DNA from: Micromonospora sp045209745
Lineage (GTDB): Bacteria; Actinomycetota; Actinomycetes; Mycobacteriales; Micromonosporaceae
Direction: 5' to 3'
Assembly (NCBI RefSeq): GCF_045209745.1
Contig: NZ_CP109273.1
Location: forward strand, 3,224,001 to 3,288,000
DNA: 64,000 nt
Of this stretch, positions 1 through 10,900 are shown in pieces. Both the position numbers and the translations under genes were made by a program. The number at the start of each line of letters is the position of its first letter. Position 1 is the first letter of the stretch. The notes below the pieces were generated by a model. The model ran no database searches and was not told the DNA's origin. It saw only the letters and a program-made list of their open reading frames with translations.

Positions 1-67
1 ATCCCGGCAGGTCAGCCGGTCGAGCCCGGTCGGGTCCACCGTCCGGCACAGACGAGGAGCGCCGAAG

Positions 68-949
68 TTGGCAGAGCAGCTGCGTCTCATGGCCGTGCAC
101 GCGCACCCGGACGACGAGTCGAGCAAGGGCGCGGCGACGACGGCGAAGTATGTCGCCCAGGGGGTGGATGTCCTGGTCGTGACGTGCACCGGCGGCGAGC
201 GCGGAAGCGTGCTCAACCCCAAACTCGACCGGCCCGACGTGTGGGCCAACATCGCCGACATCCGGCGTGCCGAGATGGACGCCGCGCGGGCGATCCTCGG
301 CGTCGAGCAGGCCTGGCTCGGCTTCGTCGACTCGGGCCTTCCCGAGGGCGATCCGCTGCCGCCGCTGCCGGAGGGCTGTTTCGCCCTGCAGGACGTCGAG
401 GTGGCCGCCGGCCCACTGGTGCGGCTGATGCGCGAGTTCCGTCCGCACGTGGTGACCACGTACGACGAAGAGGGCGGCTACCCGCACCCGGACCACATCA
501 TGTGCCACAAGGTGAGCGTGGCCGCGTTCGAGGCCGCCGGTGACCCGGAGCGCTACCCGGAGCTGGGCGCACCCTGGCAGCCGCTGAAGCTCTACTACGA
601 CATCGGCTTCTCCAAGGGCAAGGTCACGGCCCTGCACGAGGGCATGCTGGCCGAGGGTCTGGAGTCGCCCTACGAGGAGTGGCTCAAGCGGTGGGAGGAT
701 CGGCCGGACAAGGGCCCGCGGATCACCACGCGGGTGGAGTGCGCCGAATACTTCCCGGTCCGCGACGACGCGCTGCGCGCCCACGCCACCCAGGTCGACC
801 CGGACGGCTTCTGGTTCCACGTTCCGATGGACCTGCAGCGACGCGCCTGGCCGACTGAGGATTACGAGCTGGCCCGCTCGGTGGTCGACAGCCCGCTGCC
901 CGAGTCCGATCTCTTCGCGGGGGTACGGGAGACGGCGCACGCACGCTGA
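68..949 (+). CDS. mca: Mycothiol S-conjugate amidase Mca
   Basis: LmbE/PIG-L family zinc amidase. In the family it cleaves mycothiol S-conjugates in the cytosol, releasing a mercapturic acid for export and recycling GlcN-Ins. The metal-binding motif HAHPDDES is at residues 11-18 and a second motif, HPDH, at 140-143. At 293 aa it has normal Mca length. The TTG start is supported by gaggag at 54-59, eight bases upstream, and by the metal motif lying only ten residues in. The paralogue MshB shares the fold. I prefer Mca because of overall similarity and because a one-helix membrane protein follows, as it commonly does after mca. Function is assigned from family knowledge, not tested. Confidence 0.9.
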   Translation: MAEQLRLMAVHAHPDDESSKGAATTAKYVAQGVDVLVVTCTGGERGSVLNPKLDRPDVWANIADIRRAEMDAARAILGVEQAWLGFVDSGLPEGDPLPPLPEGCFALQDVEVAAGPLVRLMREFRPHVVTTYDEEGGYPHPDHIMCHKVSVAAFEAAGDPERYPELGAPWQPLKLYYDIGFSKGKVTALHEGMLAEGLESPYEEWLKRWEDRPDKGPRITTRVECAEYFPVRDDALRAHATQVDPDGFWFHVPMDLQRRAWPTEDYELARSVVDSPLPESDLFAGVRETAHAR

Positions 950-997
950 TTCCGGCCGGGGCTACCCTGGTCACCAACCGCACATCGGAGGAACGCC

Positions 998-1291
998 ATG
1001 CTGACCACTGCCCAGGTGCTCGCGGAGAACAACTTCGGGGACACCCGCACGGGTGGTCTGGCCGGGCCGATGGGCCTCTTCCTCATCCTGCTGCTGGCCA
1101 CCGCGACCATCCTGCTGATCCGCAACATGAACGCTCGGCTGCGTCGTCTGCCTGACCGGTTTCCGCAGCAGACGGGGCCGGCCGACCCGACCAGGGTCAA
1201 TGCGGCAGTCGTCGATCCGACAGACGGGACCGGAGGGCGTGATTCATCCACGCCCGCTCCCAATGGGCACCAGCAGCACCGGAACGGGTAG
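998..1291 (+). CDS. Small single-pass membrane protein
   Basis: A 97-aa protein with one clear transmembrane helix at about residues 26-43, a basic stretch after it (positive-inside, so the C-terminus is probably cytosolic) and a disordered tail rich in Pro, Asn, Gln and His. The ATG has a strong ribosome binding site, ggagga, at 987-992. It starts 48 bases after mca on the same strand and is probably co-transcribed with it. Small membrane proteins of this kind often follow mca in actinobacteria. No enzymatic domain is visible and the function is unknown. Confidence 0.7.
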   Translation: MLTTAQVLAENNFGDTRTGGLAGPMGLFLILLLATATILLIRNMNARLRRLPDRFPQQTGPADPTRVNAAVVDPTDGTGGRDSSTPAPNGHQQHRNG

Positions 1292-1315
1292 TCAGCGCAT
1301 GATTCACGCCGAACC

Positions 1316-1343
1316 GGGTGGTCGCCCCCTGTTGCGGCCACCC
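1316..1343 (+). terminator. Hairpin after the mca operon
   Basis: A 10-base stem (1316-1325 with 1334-1343, one G-T pair) and an 8-base loop lie 25 bases after the small membrane gene. The downstream bases are only weakly T-rich, as is usual in high-GC actinobacteria. Intrinsic terminator activity is an inference. Confidence 0.5.
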
Positions 1344-1470
1344 CGTTTGGCTTAGCCTTCCGCCGGGGGGACCAAAAGTCCCCGAGCCGTGTGCGGGAGG
1401 GGGCGCCGATGACCAGCACAGCACCGGCCGCCCGCCGTAACGTCGGTCGGTCGGCTGACGGGGGAGGTCG

Positions 1471-4002
1471 ATGACCTCCGGCCCGGCCGGCGACCCGTTC
1501 GACCGGCTCGGGGTGCGTGGCACACCGGGCCGGCTGCTCGTGCTCACCGCCGCCGTCACGCTGACCGCCATTGTCGCCGCCGCGGTCGGGTTGACCCTCC
1601 CGGCCGGGCTGCCGGCCGACGATCCCCTCGGCGGTCCGGCCCGCTTCGGCATCGCTGTCGCCGTCCTCGCTCTGGCCCAGCTCGCCCGGCTACGGTTCCG
1701 CTCGGCGCCAGGCATGGTCAGCATCACCTGGGGCGAGGCGGCGCTGATCGTCTGCCTCTACCTGACGCCGGCCGGCTGGCTGCCGTCCGCCACGCTGCTC
1801 GGCACCGGCCTGGCCTGGACGATGCTGTCGCTGCACAACGACCGCCGTCCGGCCCTGGAGATCGTCCGGATCGCCGCGTCGCTGGCCGCCGCGTCGGCAC
1901 TGGCCGTTTCCGTGACCACCGCGCTCGGGCGGCCGCTGCTCGCCCCGCCCACCCCGATGCTGGCGGTGGCCGTGCTCGCCGGCTCGGTGACGTACCTGCT
2001 GGTGACCGCCTGGTTGGGTGGGGTGACGCTGGGCATGCGGCACGGGCTGCCGATCGGGCCGCCGCTGCTCGCCGCGCTGCGCGGCAAGCTCCTGATGTTC
2101 GTCGGCAACGTGGCGGTCGGCCTTGTGGTGGTCGCTCTGCTGGAGCTCGACCCGCGCTGGTTGCTGCTGCTACCGCCGCTGCTCTGGCTGTTGCAGCAGA
2201 CCTACCGCTACCGGCTGCGCTCCGATCAGGAGCGCCGCACCTGGCGGGCGTTCGCCGAGGCCACGGCGGCCCTCAACCAGCTCGACGAGCGGGGCGTGGC
2301 CAGCGCTGCGGTCACCGGGGCGCTGACGCTGTTCAACGCCGAGCTGGTGGACGTCGACGTGGCTCGGGCCGACGGCCGGTGGTGCCGATACCGGGGCGAC
2401 GCCAGCGGTCAGCTGGTCGACCGTGAGACGGGCCCACTGGACCAGTCGGAGCCGGACGAGCACGAGCTGAGCCGGGCACTGTCGGTCGGCGCGGCACCGG
2501 TCGGTCGGCTGCGGGTCCGGTTCCCCCGCTCGGCGCCGCCCACCGCCCGGGAACGCGACGCGGTGGCCGCGTTCGGCGACGCGCTCGCTGCCGCGCTGCA
2601 CGACGCGGCAACTCACCGCGAGCTGCGGCTGGTCACCGCCCGTTCGTCGTACGAGGCGGTGCACGACCCGCTCACCGGACTGTTCAACCGGGCGGCGATG
2701 CTCGGCAAGGGCGATCAGTCGTTGCGACAGCTCGCGCACGATCACCCGGTGGCGCTGCTGCTGCTGGACATCAACCAGTTCAAGGAAGTCAACGACACCC
2801 TCGGCCACGCCGCGGGCGACCAGCTGTTGCGGCTGACCGCGAACCGGCTCAACGCGCTGGTCCGCCCTGGCGATCTGCTCGGCCGGCTCGGCGGCGACGA
2901 GTTCGCCCTGCTGCTCACGGCGGTGCCGGTGCTCGGCGACCGGGCCGCCCCGATGGCCCACGCGTTGCGCCAGGCCCGCGAGATCGCCGAGCGGCTGGCC
3001 GCGCCGACCGAGGTGGCCGGCGTACGGATGTCCATCGAGGTCTCCGTCGGAGTGGTGGTGGCCAACGCCGGCACCGCCGACCTGACCGAGTTGCTGCGCC
3101 GGGCCGACATCGCCATGTACCAGGCCAAGGAGGGCGGCGGCAACGTCGCCGCGTACGACGGCACCCGGGACGCGGCCAGCACCGACCAGCTCGCCCTGCT
3201 GGCCGAGCTACGCGAGGCGTTGAAGGTTGACGATCAGCTGGTGCTGGCGTTGCAGCCGGCGGTCGACCTGGCCACGGGTGCGCCCACCGGGGTGGAGGCG
3301 CTGATCCGCTGGCAGCACCCCCGACGTGGGTGGCTGAGCCCGGCTGACTTCATCCGGCCGGTGGAAAACAGCGAGCAGCTGGGCACCTTCACCCGCTATG
3401 TGCTGGACAAGGCGCTCGGCGTGGCCGCTGAGTGGGCCCGCGAAGGATTGGACGTCCCGATCTCGGTCAACCTGTCGGCGCGCAGTCTGCTCGACCCCCG
3501 GTTGCCGGCGGAGATCGCCGACGCGCTGCGCCGCCATCAGGTGCCACCGCGCCGGCTCGTCCTGGAGATCACCGAGACGGTGGTGATGAGTGAGCTGGAG
3601 GTCATCGACGAGGTGCTGGCCAAGCTCCGGTCGATGGGCGTGCAGCTCGCGGTCGACGACTTCGGCACCGGCTTCTCCTCGTTGACCTTCCTCACCCGGA
3701 TTGCGGTCGACGAGTTGAAGGTGGACCGCTCGTTCGTGATCCGGATGGCCGACTCGCCGGAGGCCGCGGCGATCGTACGGACGACAGTGGGCCTCGCCCA
3801 CGAGTTGGGGCTGCGCGTGGTCGCCGAAGGCGTGGAGACCGCCGAGCAGCGGATGGCCCTGGCCGAGCTGGGTTGCACCTCCGCGCAGGGCTACCACTTC
3901 TTCAAGCCGATGCCGGCGGACAAGATCGGCGCGGTGCTGGGGTCGCTGCGCGACTCGGCGGAGTCGAACGTGTTCCGGCTCCGCGCCGACGGCGCCTCCT
4001 GA
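1471..4002 (+). CDS. Membrane-anchored GGDEF-EAL c-di-GMP cyclase/phosphodiesterase
   Basis: An 843-aa bifunctional c-di-GMP protein. Residues about 20-242 hold several hydrophobic helices (membrane sensor region). Residues about 255-385 look like a GAF-type linker. The GGDEF domain has its signature intact at 474-478 and an RxxD pair (R465, D468) at the spacing of the allosteric inhibition site. The EAL domain begins at E609-A610-L611 and keeps N667, E699, D729-D730, K750, E786 and Q806. Both activities are therefore plausible, with product inhibition of the cyclase. The ATG at 1471 follows a ggggagg sequence. In actinobacteria such proteins control development and surface traits. The sensed signal is unknown. 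Confidence 0.9.
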   Translation: MTSGPAGDPFDRLGVRGTPGRLLVLTAAVTLTAIVAAAVGLTLPAGLPADDPLGGPARFGIAVAVLALAQLARLRFRSAPGMVSITWGEAALIVCLYLTPAGWLPSATLLGTGLAWTMLSLHNDRRPALEIVRIAASLAAASALAVSVTTALGRPLLAPPTPMLAVAVLAGSVTYLLVTAWLGGVTLGMRHGLPIGPPLLAALRGKLLMFVGNVAVGLVVVALLELDPRWLLLLPPLLWLLQQTYRYRLRSDQERRTWRAFAEATAALNQLDERGVASAAVTGALTLFNAELVDVDVARADGRWCRYRGDASGQLVDRETGPLDQSEPDEHELSRALSVGAAPVGRLRVRFPRSAPPTARERDAVAAFGDALAAALHDAATHRELRLVTARSSYEAVHDPLTGLFNRAAMLGKGDQSLRQLAHDHPVALLLLDINQFKEVNDTLGHAAGDQLLRLTANRLNALVRPGDLLGRLGGDEFALLLTAVPVLGDRAAPMAHALRQAREIAERLAAPTEVAGVRMSIEVSVGVVVANAGTADLTELLRRADIAMYQAKEGGGNVAAYDGTRDAASTDQLALLAELREALKVDDQLVLALQPAVDLATGAPTGVEALIRWQHPRRGWLSPADFIRPVENSEQLGTFTRYVLDKALGVAAEWAREGLDVPISVNLSARSLLDPRLPAEIADALRRHQVPPRRLVLEITETVVMSELEVIDEVLAKLRSMGVQLAVDDFGTGFSSLTFLTRIAVDELKVDRSFVIRMADSPEAAAIVRTTVGLAHELGLRVVAEGVETAEQRMALAELGCTSAQGYHFFKPMPADKIGAVLGSLRDSAESNVFRLRADGAS

Positions 4003-4030
4003 CCGCATCCGGAGGCACTATGGTCGGCGG

Positions 4031-6076
<2,046 letters not shown>

Positions 6077-6103
6077 CGTCCGGCGTAGCGCCCGGTAGTT
6101 GCC

Positions 6104-6145
6104 CGCAGTCCGCGACCGCTGCCACCCGGCCGGTGGCGGACTGCG
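6104..6145 (+). terminator. Hairpin before purK
   Basis: A perfect 10-base stem (6104-6113 with 6136-6145) lies between the DUF255 gene and purK. It contains smaller internal pairings and has no T run. It probably ends the upstream transcript, though it could also act as a leader structure for purK. Confidence 0.5.
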
Positions 6146-6198
6146 AGCGGCGGCCCTCAGGGTGGGCGCGTCGGCGGCCCGGATAGGCTGGCCGCGCT

Positions 6199-7374
6199 AT
6201 GGATTCCCGTACCGGTCTGCCTGTTGTCGGCATGGTGGGTGGCGGCCAGCTGGCCCGAATGACCCATCAGGCCGCGATCGCCCTCGGCCAGTCACTGCGT
6301 GTGCTCGCGACCGCCCCCGACGACGGTGCGGCGCTTGTCGCCGCCGACGTCCAGTACGGCGACCACACCGACCTGTCCGCCCTGCGTACCTTCGCCAAGG
6401 GCTGCGACGTCGTCACCTTCGACCACGAGCAGGTGCCCTCCGAGCACATCCGCACGCTGGCGGCGGAAGGGGTGACCCTGTACCCGCCGGCCGACGCGCT
6501 GCTGCACGCCCAGGACAAGCAGGTCATGCGGGAACGCCTGACCGAGCTGGGTGCGCCCAACCCGGCGTGGCGGCCGGTCGGCGAGCCCGCCGACCTCGTC
6601 GGCTTCGGCGAGCAGGTCGGCTGGCCGGTGGTGCTCAAGGCGGCGCGGGGTGGCTACGACGGCCGGGGCGTCTGGATGGTCGACGACGCCGCCCAGGCCA
6701 CCGAGCTGGCAGTCACGCTGCTCGCCAGCGGCACCCGGCTGATCGTCGAGGAGCGGGTGCCGTTGCGCCGGGAGCTGGCCGTGCAGGTGGCCCGGTCGCC
6801 GTTCGGTCAGGTGGCCGCGTACCCGGTGGTCGAGACGGTGCAGTCCGACGGCATCAACGTGGAGGTGCTGGCCCCGGCGCCCGGCCTGGACGAGGAACTG
6901 GCGGTCGCCGCCCAGCAACTCGCCATCGACCTGGCCACCGCGCTCGGGGTGATCGGCCTGCTGGCCGTCGAGCTGTTCGAGGTGCGCGACGACGCGGGCC
7001 GGCCCGCGATCGTGGTCAACGAGCTGGCGATGCGACCGCACAACTCCGGGCACTGGACCATTGAGGGTGCCCGGACCTCACAGTTCGAGCAGCACCTGCG
7101 GGCGGTGCTGGACTACCCGATGGGCGACACCGCGCTGGCCGCGCCGGTGGTGGTGATGGCCAACGTGCTGGGCGGCGAGCCGGGCGGCATGTCGATCGAC
7201 GAGCGGCTGCACCACCTCTTCGCCACCGAGCCGGGTGCCAAGGTGCACCTCTACGGCAAGCAGGTGCGACCCGGCCGGAAGATCGGGCACGTCACGGTGC
7301 TCGGCGACGACCTGGATGACGTACGGGCGCGGGCCGCACGGGCCGCGCGCTGGCTGCGCGAGGGGCACGAGTGA
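6199..7374 (+). CDS. purK: 5-(carboxyamino)imidazole ribonucleotide synthase PurK
   Basis: ATP-grasp enzyme of de novo purine synthesis. It uses ATP and bicarbonate to turn AIR into N5-CAIR, the substrate of PurE encoded next. The N-terminal glycine-rich motif GGGQLARM follows the first strand, and the C-terminal signature RPHNSGHW is intact. At 391 aa it has normal length. The ATG at 6199 has no strong ribosome binding site, but the conserved N-terminus begins right there. Its stop codon overlaps an upstream in-frame candidate start of purE, so the two are one transcription unit. Gene order purK-purE beside an acyl-CoA dehydrogenase region is also seen in mycobacteria. Confidence 0.95.
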   Translation: MDSRTGLPVVGMVGGGQLARMTHQAAIALGQSLRVLATAPDDGAALVAADVQYGDHTDLSALRTFAKGCDVVTFDHEQVPSEHIRTLAAEGVTLYPPADALLHAQDKQVMRERLTELGAPNPAWRPVGEPADLVGFGEQVGWPVVLKAARGGYDGRGVWMVDDAAQATELAVTLLASGTRLIVEERVPLRRELAVQVARSPFGQVAAYPVVETVQSDGINVEVLAPAPGLDEELAVAAQQLAIDLATALGVIGLLAVELFEVRDDAGRPAIVVNELAMRPHNSGHWTIEGARTSQFEQHLRAVLDYPMGDTALAAPVVVMANVLGGEPGGMSIDERLHHLFATEPGAKVHLYGKQVRPGRKIGHVTVLGDDLDDVRARAARAARWLREGHE

Positions 7375-7418
7375 GCGGGCCAGCCGGCCGCGCAGTCGCG
7401 AACGAGGGAGCAGGCGCA

Positions 7419-7910
7419 GTGAGCACCGTCGGGCTGATCATGGGCAGCGACTCGGACTGGCCGACCATGCGGGCCGCCGCCGAGGTGCTGGACGACTTCG
7501 GCGTGGCGTACGAGGTCCGGGTGATCTCGGCGCATCGGACCCCGGTCACGATGATCGAGTACGGGCGCGACGCCGCCGACCGGGGCCTCAAGGTGATCAT
7601 CGCTGGGGCGGGCGGTGCTGCCGCGCTGCCGGGCATGGTGGCCTCGGTGACGCCGCTGCCGGTGATCGGTGTGCCGGTGCCGCTGAAGCACCTCGACGGC
7701 ATGGACTCGCTGCTGTCCATCGTGCAGATGCCGGCCGGGGTTCCGGTCGCCACCGTGTCGATCGGCAACGCCCGCAACGCGGGGCTGCTCGCCGTACGGA
7801 TCCTCGGCGCCAACGACGAGAACCTCCGCGCCAGGATGACGACCTACCAGCAGGACCTGGAGAAGCTGGTGGCAACCAAGGAAGCCGCCCTCCAGGCAAC
7901 CCTGCGGTAG
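7419..7910 (+). CDS. purE: 5-(carboxyamino)imidazole ribonucleotide mutase PurE
   Basis: Class I PurE, a small octameric mutase converting N5-CAIR to CAIR directly after PurK. The motif GSDSDW is at residues 9-14, followed by the SAHRTP substrate loop and a glycine/alanine-rich GAGGAAALPG segment. I place the start at the GTG at 7419 because gagggagcagg lies just upstream and PurE proteins normally begin a few residues before GSDSD. An in-frame GTG at 7371 overlaps the purK stop codon by four bases and would add 16 poorly conserved residues. The product is about 163 aa from 7419. Confidence 0.93.
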   Translation: MSTVGLIMGSDSDWPTMRAAAEVLDDFGVAYEVRVISAHRTPVTMIEYGRDAADRGLKVIIAGAGGAAALPGMVASVTPLPVIGVPVPLKHLDGMDSLLSIVQMPAGVPVATVSIGNARNAGLLAVRILGANDENLRARMTTYQQDLEKLVATKEAALQATLR

Positions 7911-7926
7911 TCCCCACCCCACCCTT

Positions 7927-10900
7927 TTATCTCATGCCGCGGAGCGCGGTCTGTAGGCGTTCCTGGGCGCGGCGGCGGCGCTCGTTGCTCGCACCGAGCA
8001 CGAGCAGCAGGATGCCCACCGGGATGAGCACCAGCCACGGGCCGAGGCTGAACAGCGCGTGGATCGCGGTGATCGCGGTGACCGACGCACCGACGATCAC
8101 CGGTGCCTGCTGACGGCTGGACGAGCCGAAGATCAGAACCGCGACCGCCCCGAGCAGCAGCAGCATCTGCCGCAACGTGCTGGACTCGGTGGCCAACACG
8201 ATGGCCAGCGTCGGCACGAAGGCGGCGACCAGCGCCGGCCCGTACGCCACCCAGCTGCTCATGTCCGGTCGGTGGCGCAGCTCCAAAACTCCGACGAGAA
8301 GGGCCAGTGCGGCGAACGGCAGCGTGTACGCCTCAGGCAGCGCCACGTCGGCGACTCGCATCAGGATCCACCACGCGGTGATCTCGCAGACCACCACCGC
8401 CCAGAACAGGATCCGGCGTTCCACCGGCCGGCGACCGGACCGGGTCGCGGCCACCCCGAGGACCGCGCCCCAGGCGGCCAGCAGGGCGGCGATGTGCCGG
8501 GGTGAGTCGAAGGCGAGGGCGAGGGCGATCAGCGCCGCCGCGTATCCGCTCCACTCCACCGTGGCGGCCTCGCGCTGCGCCTCGGGACGGCGCAACCGGG
8601 GCAGGGTCGCGGCGAGCACCTGCAGGACGGCGCCGACGGCCAGCACCCCGAACGCCGACCAGACCGCGTCCAGGCCGGCGACCAGGCCGGCGGTGAGCAC
8701 GAAGAGCTGCGCCATCAGCGAGGCGAAGAGCCAGCCGAGGATGCGCGCCCGCTGAGTGGTGCCGAACAGCGCCGCCACCGCTCCCACACCGACCGCGCTG
8801 CCGAGGGTGAACAGGGTCAGCTGCCGGTCGGCGAGGCTGCCGGCCAGCCCGGCGCTGCCGCCGGTCAACCCGATGACGAACACCAGCACCCGGGCCAGCC
8901 GTAGCGAACGGGCCTGCTCGACCAGCGGCGGCGGCGGGGTCAGCGCGAGGCCGAGCATCGCGATGGTGAAGACGGAGAGCGCGGCGACGGTGCTCGCCGG
9001 CCAGCCCCTACCCAGCGCGATGGGCGTGATCAGCAGCGTGACGGCGGCACCGGGCAGCACCACCGGTACGGCCCGGGACCGCCGCCCGCCGCTGAACCCC
9101 GTGGCGGCCAGCGCCGCGGTCGCGGTGAGCAGCAGCGCGGTCAGCACGTGGGTCGGGTTGACCACGTCCGGGGGTGGGGTGAGCAGCTCCGGCGGCGGCC
9201 CCTGCCAGATGCGGGCCAACGTGCGGTGCGGCTCGACCAGGGCGGTGAACAGGGCGGGTGCGATCGAGGCGAGTGCCAGGGCGGTCGGAAGGGCCGCTGC
9301 GGCCAGTGCACCCGCGGCGGGGTTGACCCGCCACCGCCGTTGCTCCGGGTCGTCCGGCAGCCGCCGTAGGGCGCCGTCGAGTCGTACCGCCCAGCGCCGG
9401 ACCGGCTGGGCGGAGCCGGTAGGCGGCACGGTGGCCGCTCGGATCAGCTCGGCCAGCACGCCGAGCAGGCCGGCGGCCGCCGCGTAGACGCCTGCGGCGA
9501 GACCGGTGGGGATGGCGGCGAGGGCGCTGATGGTGGCCCCGCCGACCACCGCCACGCTGACCCAGGGCAGATATTGCGGCACCTGCCGGCGGACCGCGGC
9601 CACGGCGGCCAGGCCGAGGCTGGACGCGGCCAGCGCGGCGGTCAGCACCACCTGCGCCGAGTGTCCGAATTCGGCGGCCAGCGCTGCTAGCGCACCGGGG
9701 AGGGCCAACAGCGCGGCGCCGACCGCCGCACCACCGATCTGCACCAGGTGCGGTGGCATCCCCTCGGTTTCGATGTCGGTCACCTGTGGGCCGGCCAGGA
9801 CGCGGGCCAGCGTGGCCACCACCACGCCGATCAGCGCGATGCTGCCCAGCGCCAGCGCCGTGGTCCACGGCCGGACCAGGCCGGCTCCGGCGGCGTGCAG
9901 CGCGACCACCCCGGCCACCGTGGCCCGGGACAACCCGGCGCGAGCTTCCTCCGTGGCCACTGCCGCCATCCCGTACACGGTGGCGACCATCCCGCCGACC
10001 AGGACCGGCGACCACCAGGCCAGATCGAACGCGGCCGGCGCGCCGACCGTGGCGAGCACCACTGCCACGCCGGACACGTCCCACCGCCACGGCGGCGGGA
10101 GCAGGATGCCGGCGGCGAGCGCCAACAGCGCCAGCGCGACCGGTGCCTGCCAGGTGGCGCCGCCGACGGGCGCGGCCGGCCAGCCGCTCAGGTCGCCCTT
10201 CCAGAGCGGGCCAGGGGTGGCCAGCACGCCGACCCCACCGCGCACCGCCGACCAGCCGGCGAGTACGCCGATGAGGACACCGCCGACGGCGAGGCCGAGG
10301 ATCGGCCCGCGTCGCCACTCCTCCGGCATGGTGCGTGCGCCCACGGCGACCACCAGGACCAGGGCGGCGGCCATCGCCAACTGCCCACCCGGGGCGAGTA
10401 CCGCCCCGATCCGCACCAGCGCGGCGATCAGTGCGGTGGTGACCGCCGCGGCGGCCAGGTCCGAGCCGTCGAGGGTGAGGTCGGCGCGACGGCCGGCGTC
10501 GATGGACGGAGCCAGGAAGAGCAGCACTGCCGCGACCAGCAGTAGCGCGCCCACCCAGGCGTCGGCGACGGTCGCACCGGGCGCCCCGAACGCGGCGGCG
10601 GTGACCATCAGCGCGCCCAGCCCGGTGCCGACCGACAGCGGCGCGGGGATGCGGCGCTGGGAGACCTGGACGACGGCGGCATAGCCGAGGGTCACGCAGA
10701 CCGCCAGGAAGCTGGCCGCCAGGACCGGAACGGTCGCCTCCCGGAGGCTGGCCGGGGTGGGGGTCGGGTCGCTCGGCACGGTGGCGGCCACGAACGCGGC
10801 CACCGCCCCGGGCAGCGCGAACGCGGCACCTCCGGCGGCCCAGGCGGTGACCGTGTCGGAGGCGGCCGAGGCGATCCGGACCCTGGGTGCCAGCGCGACC

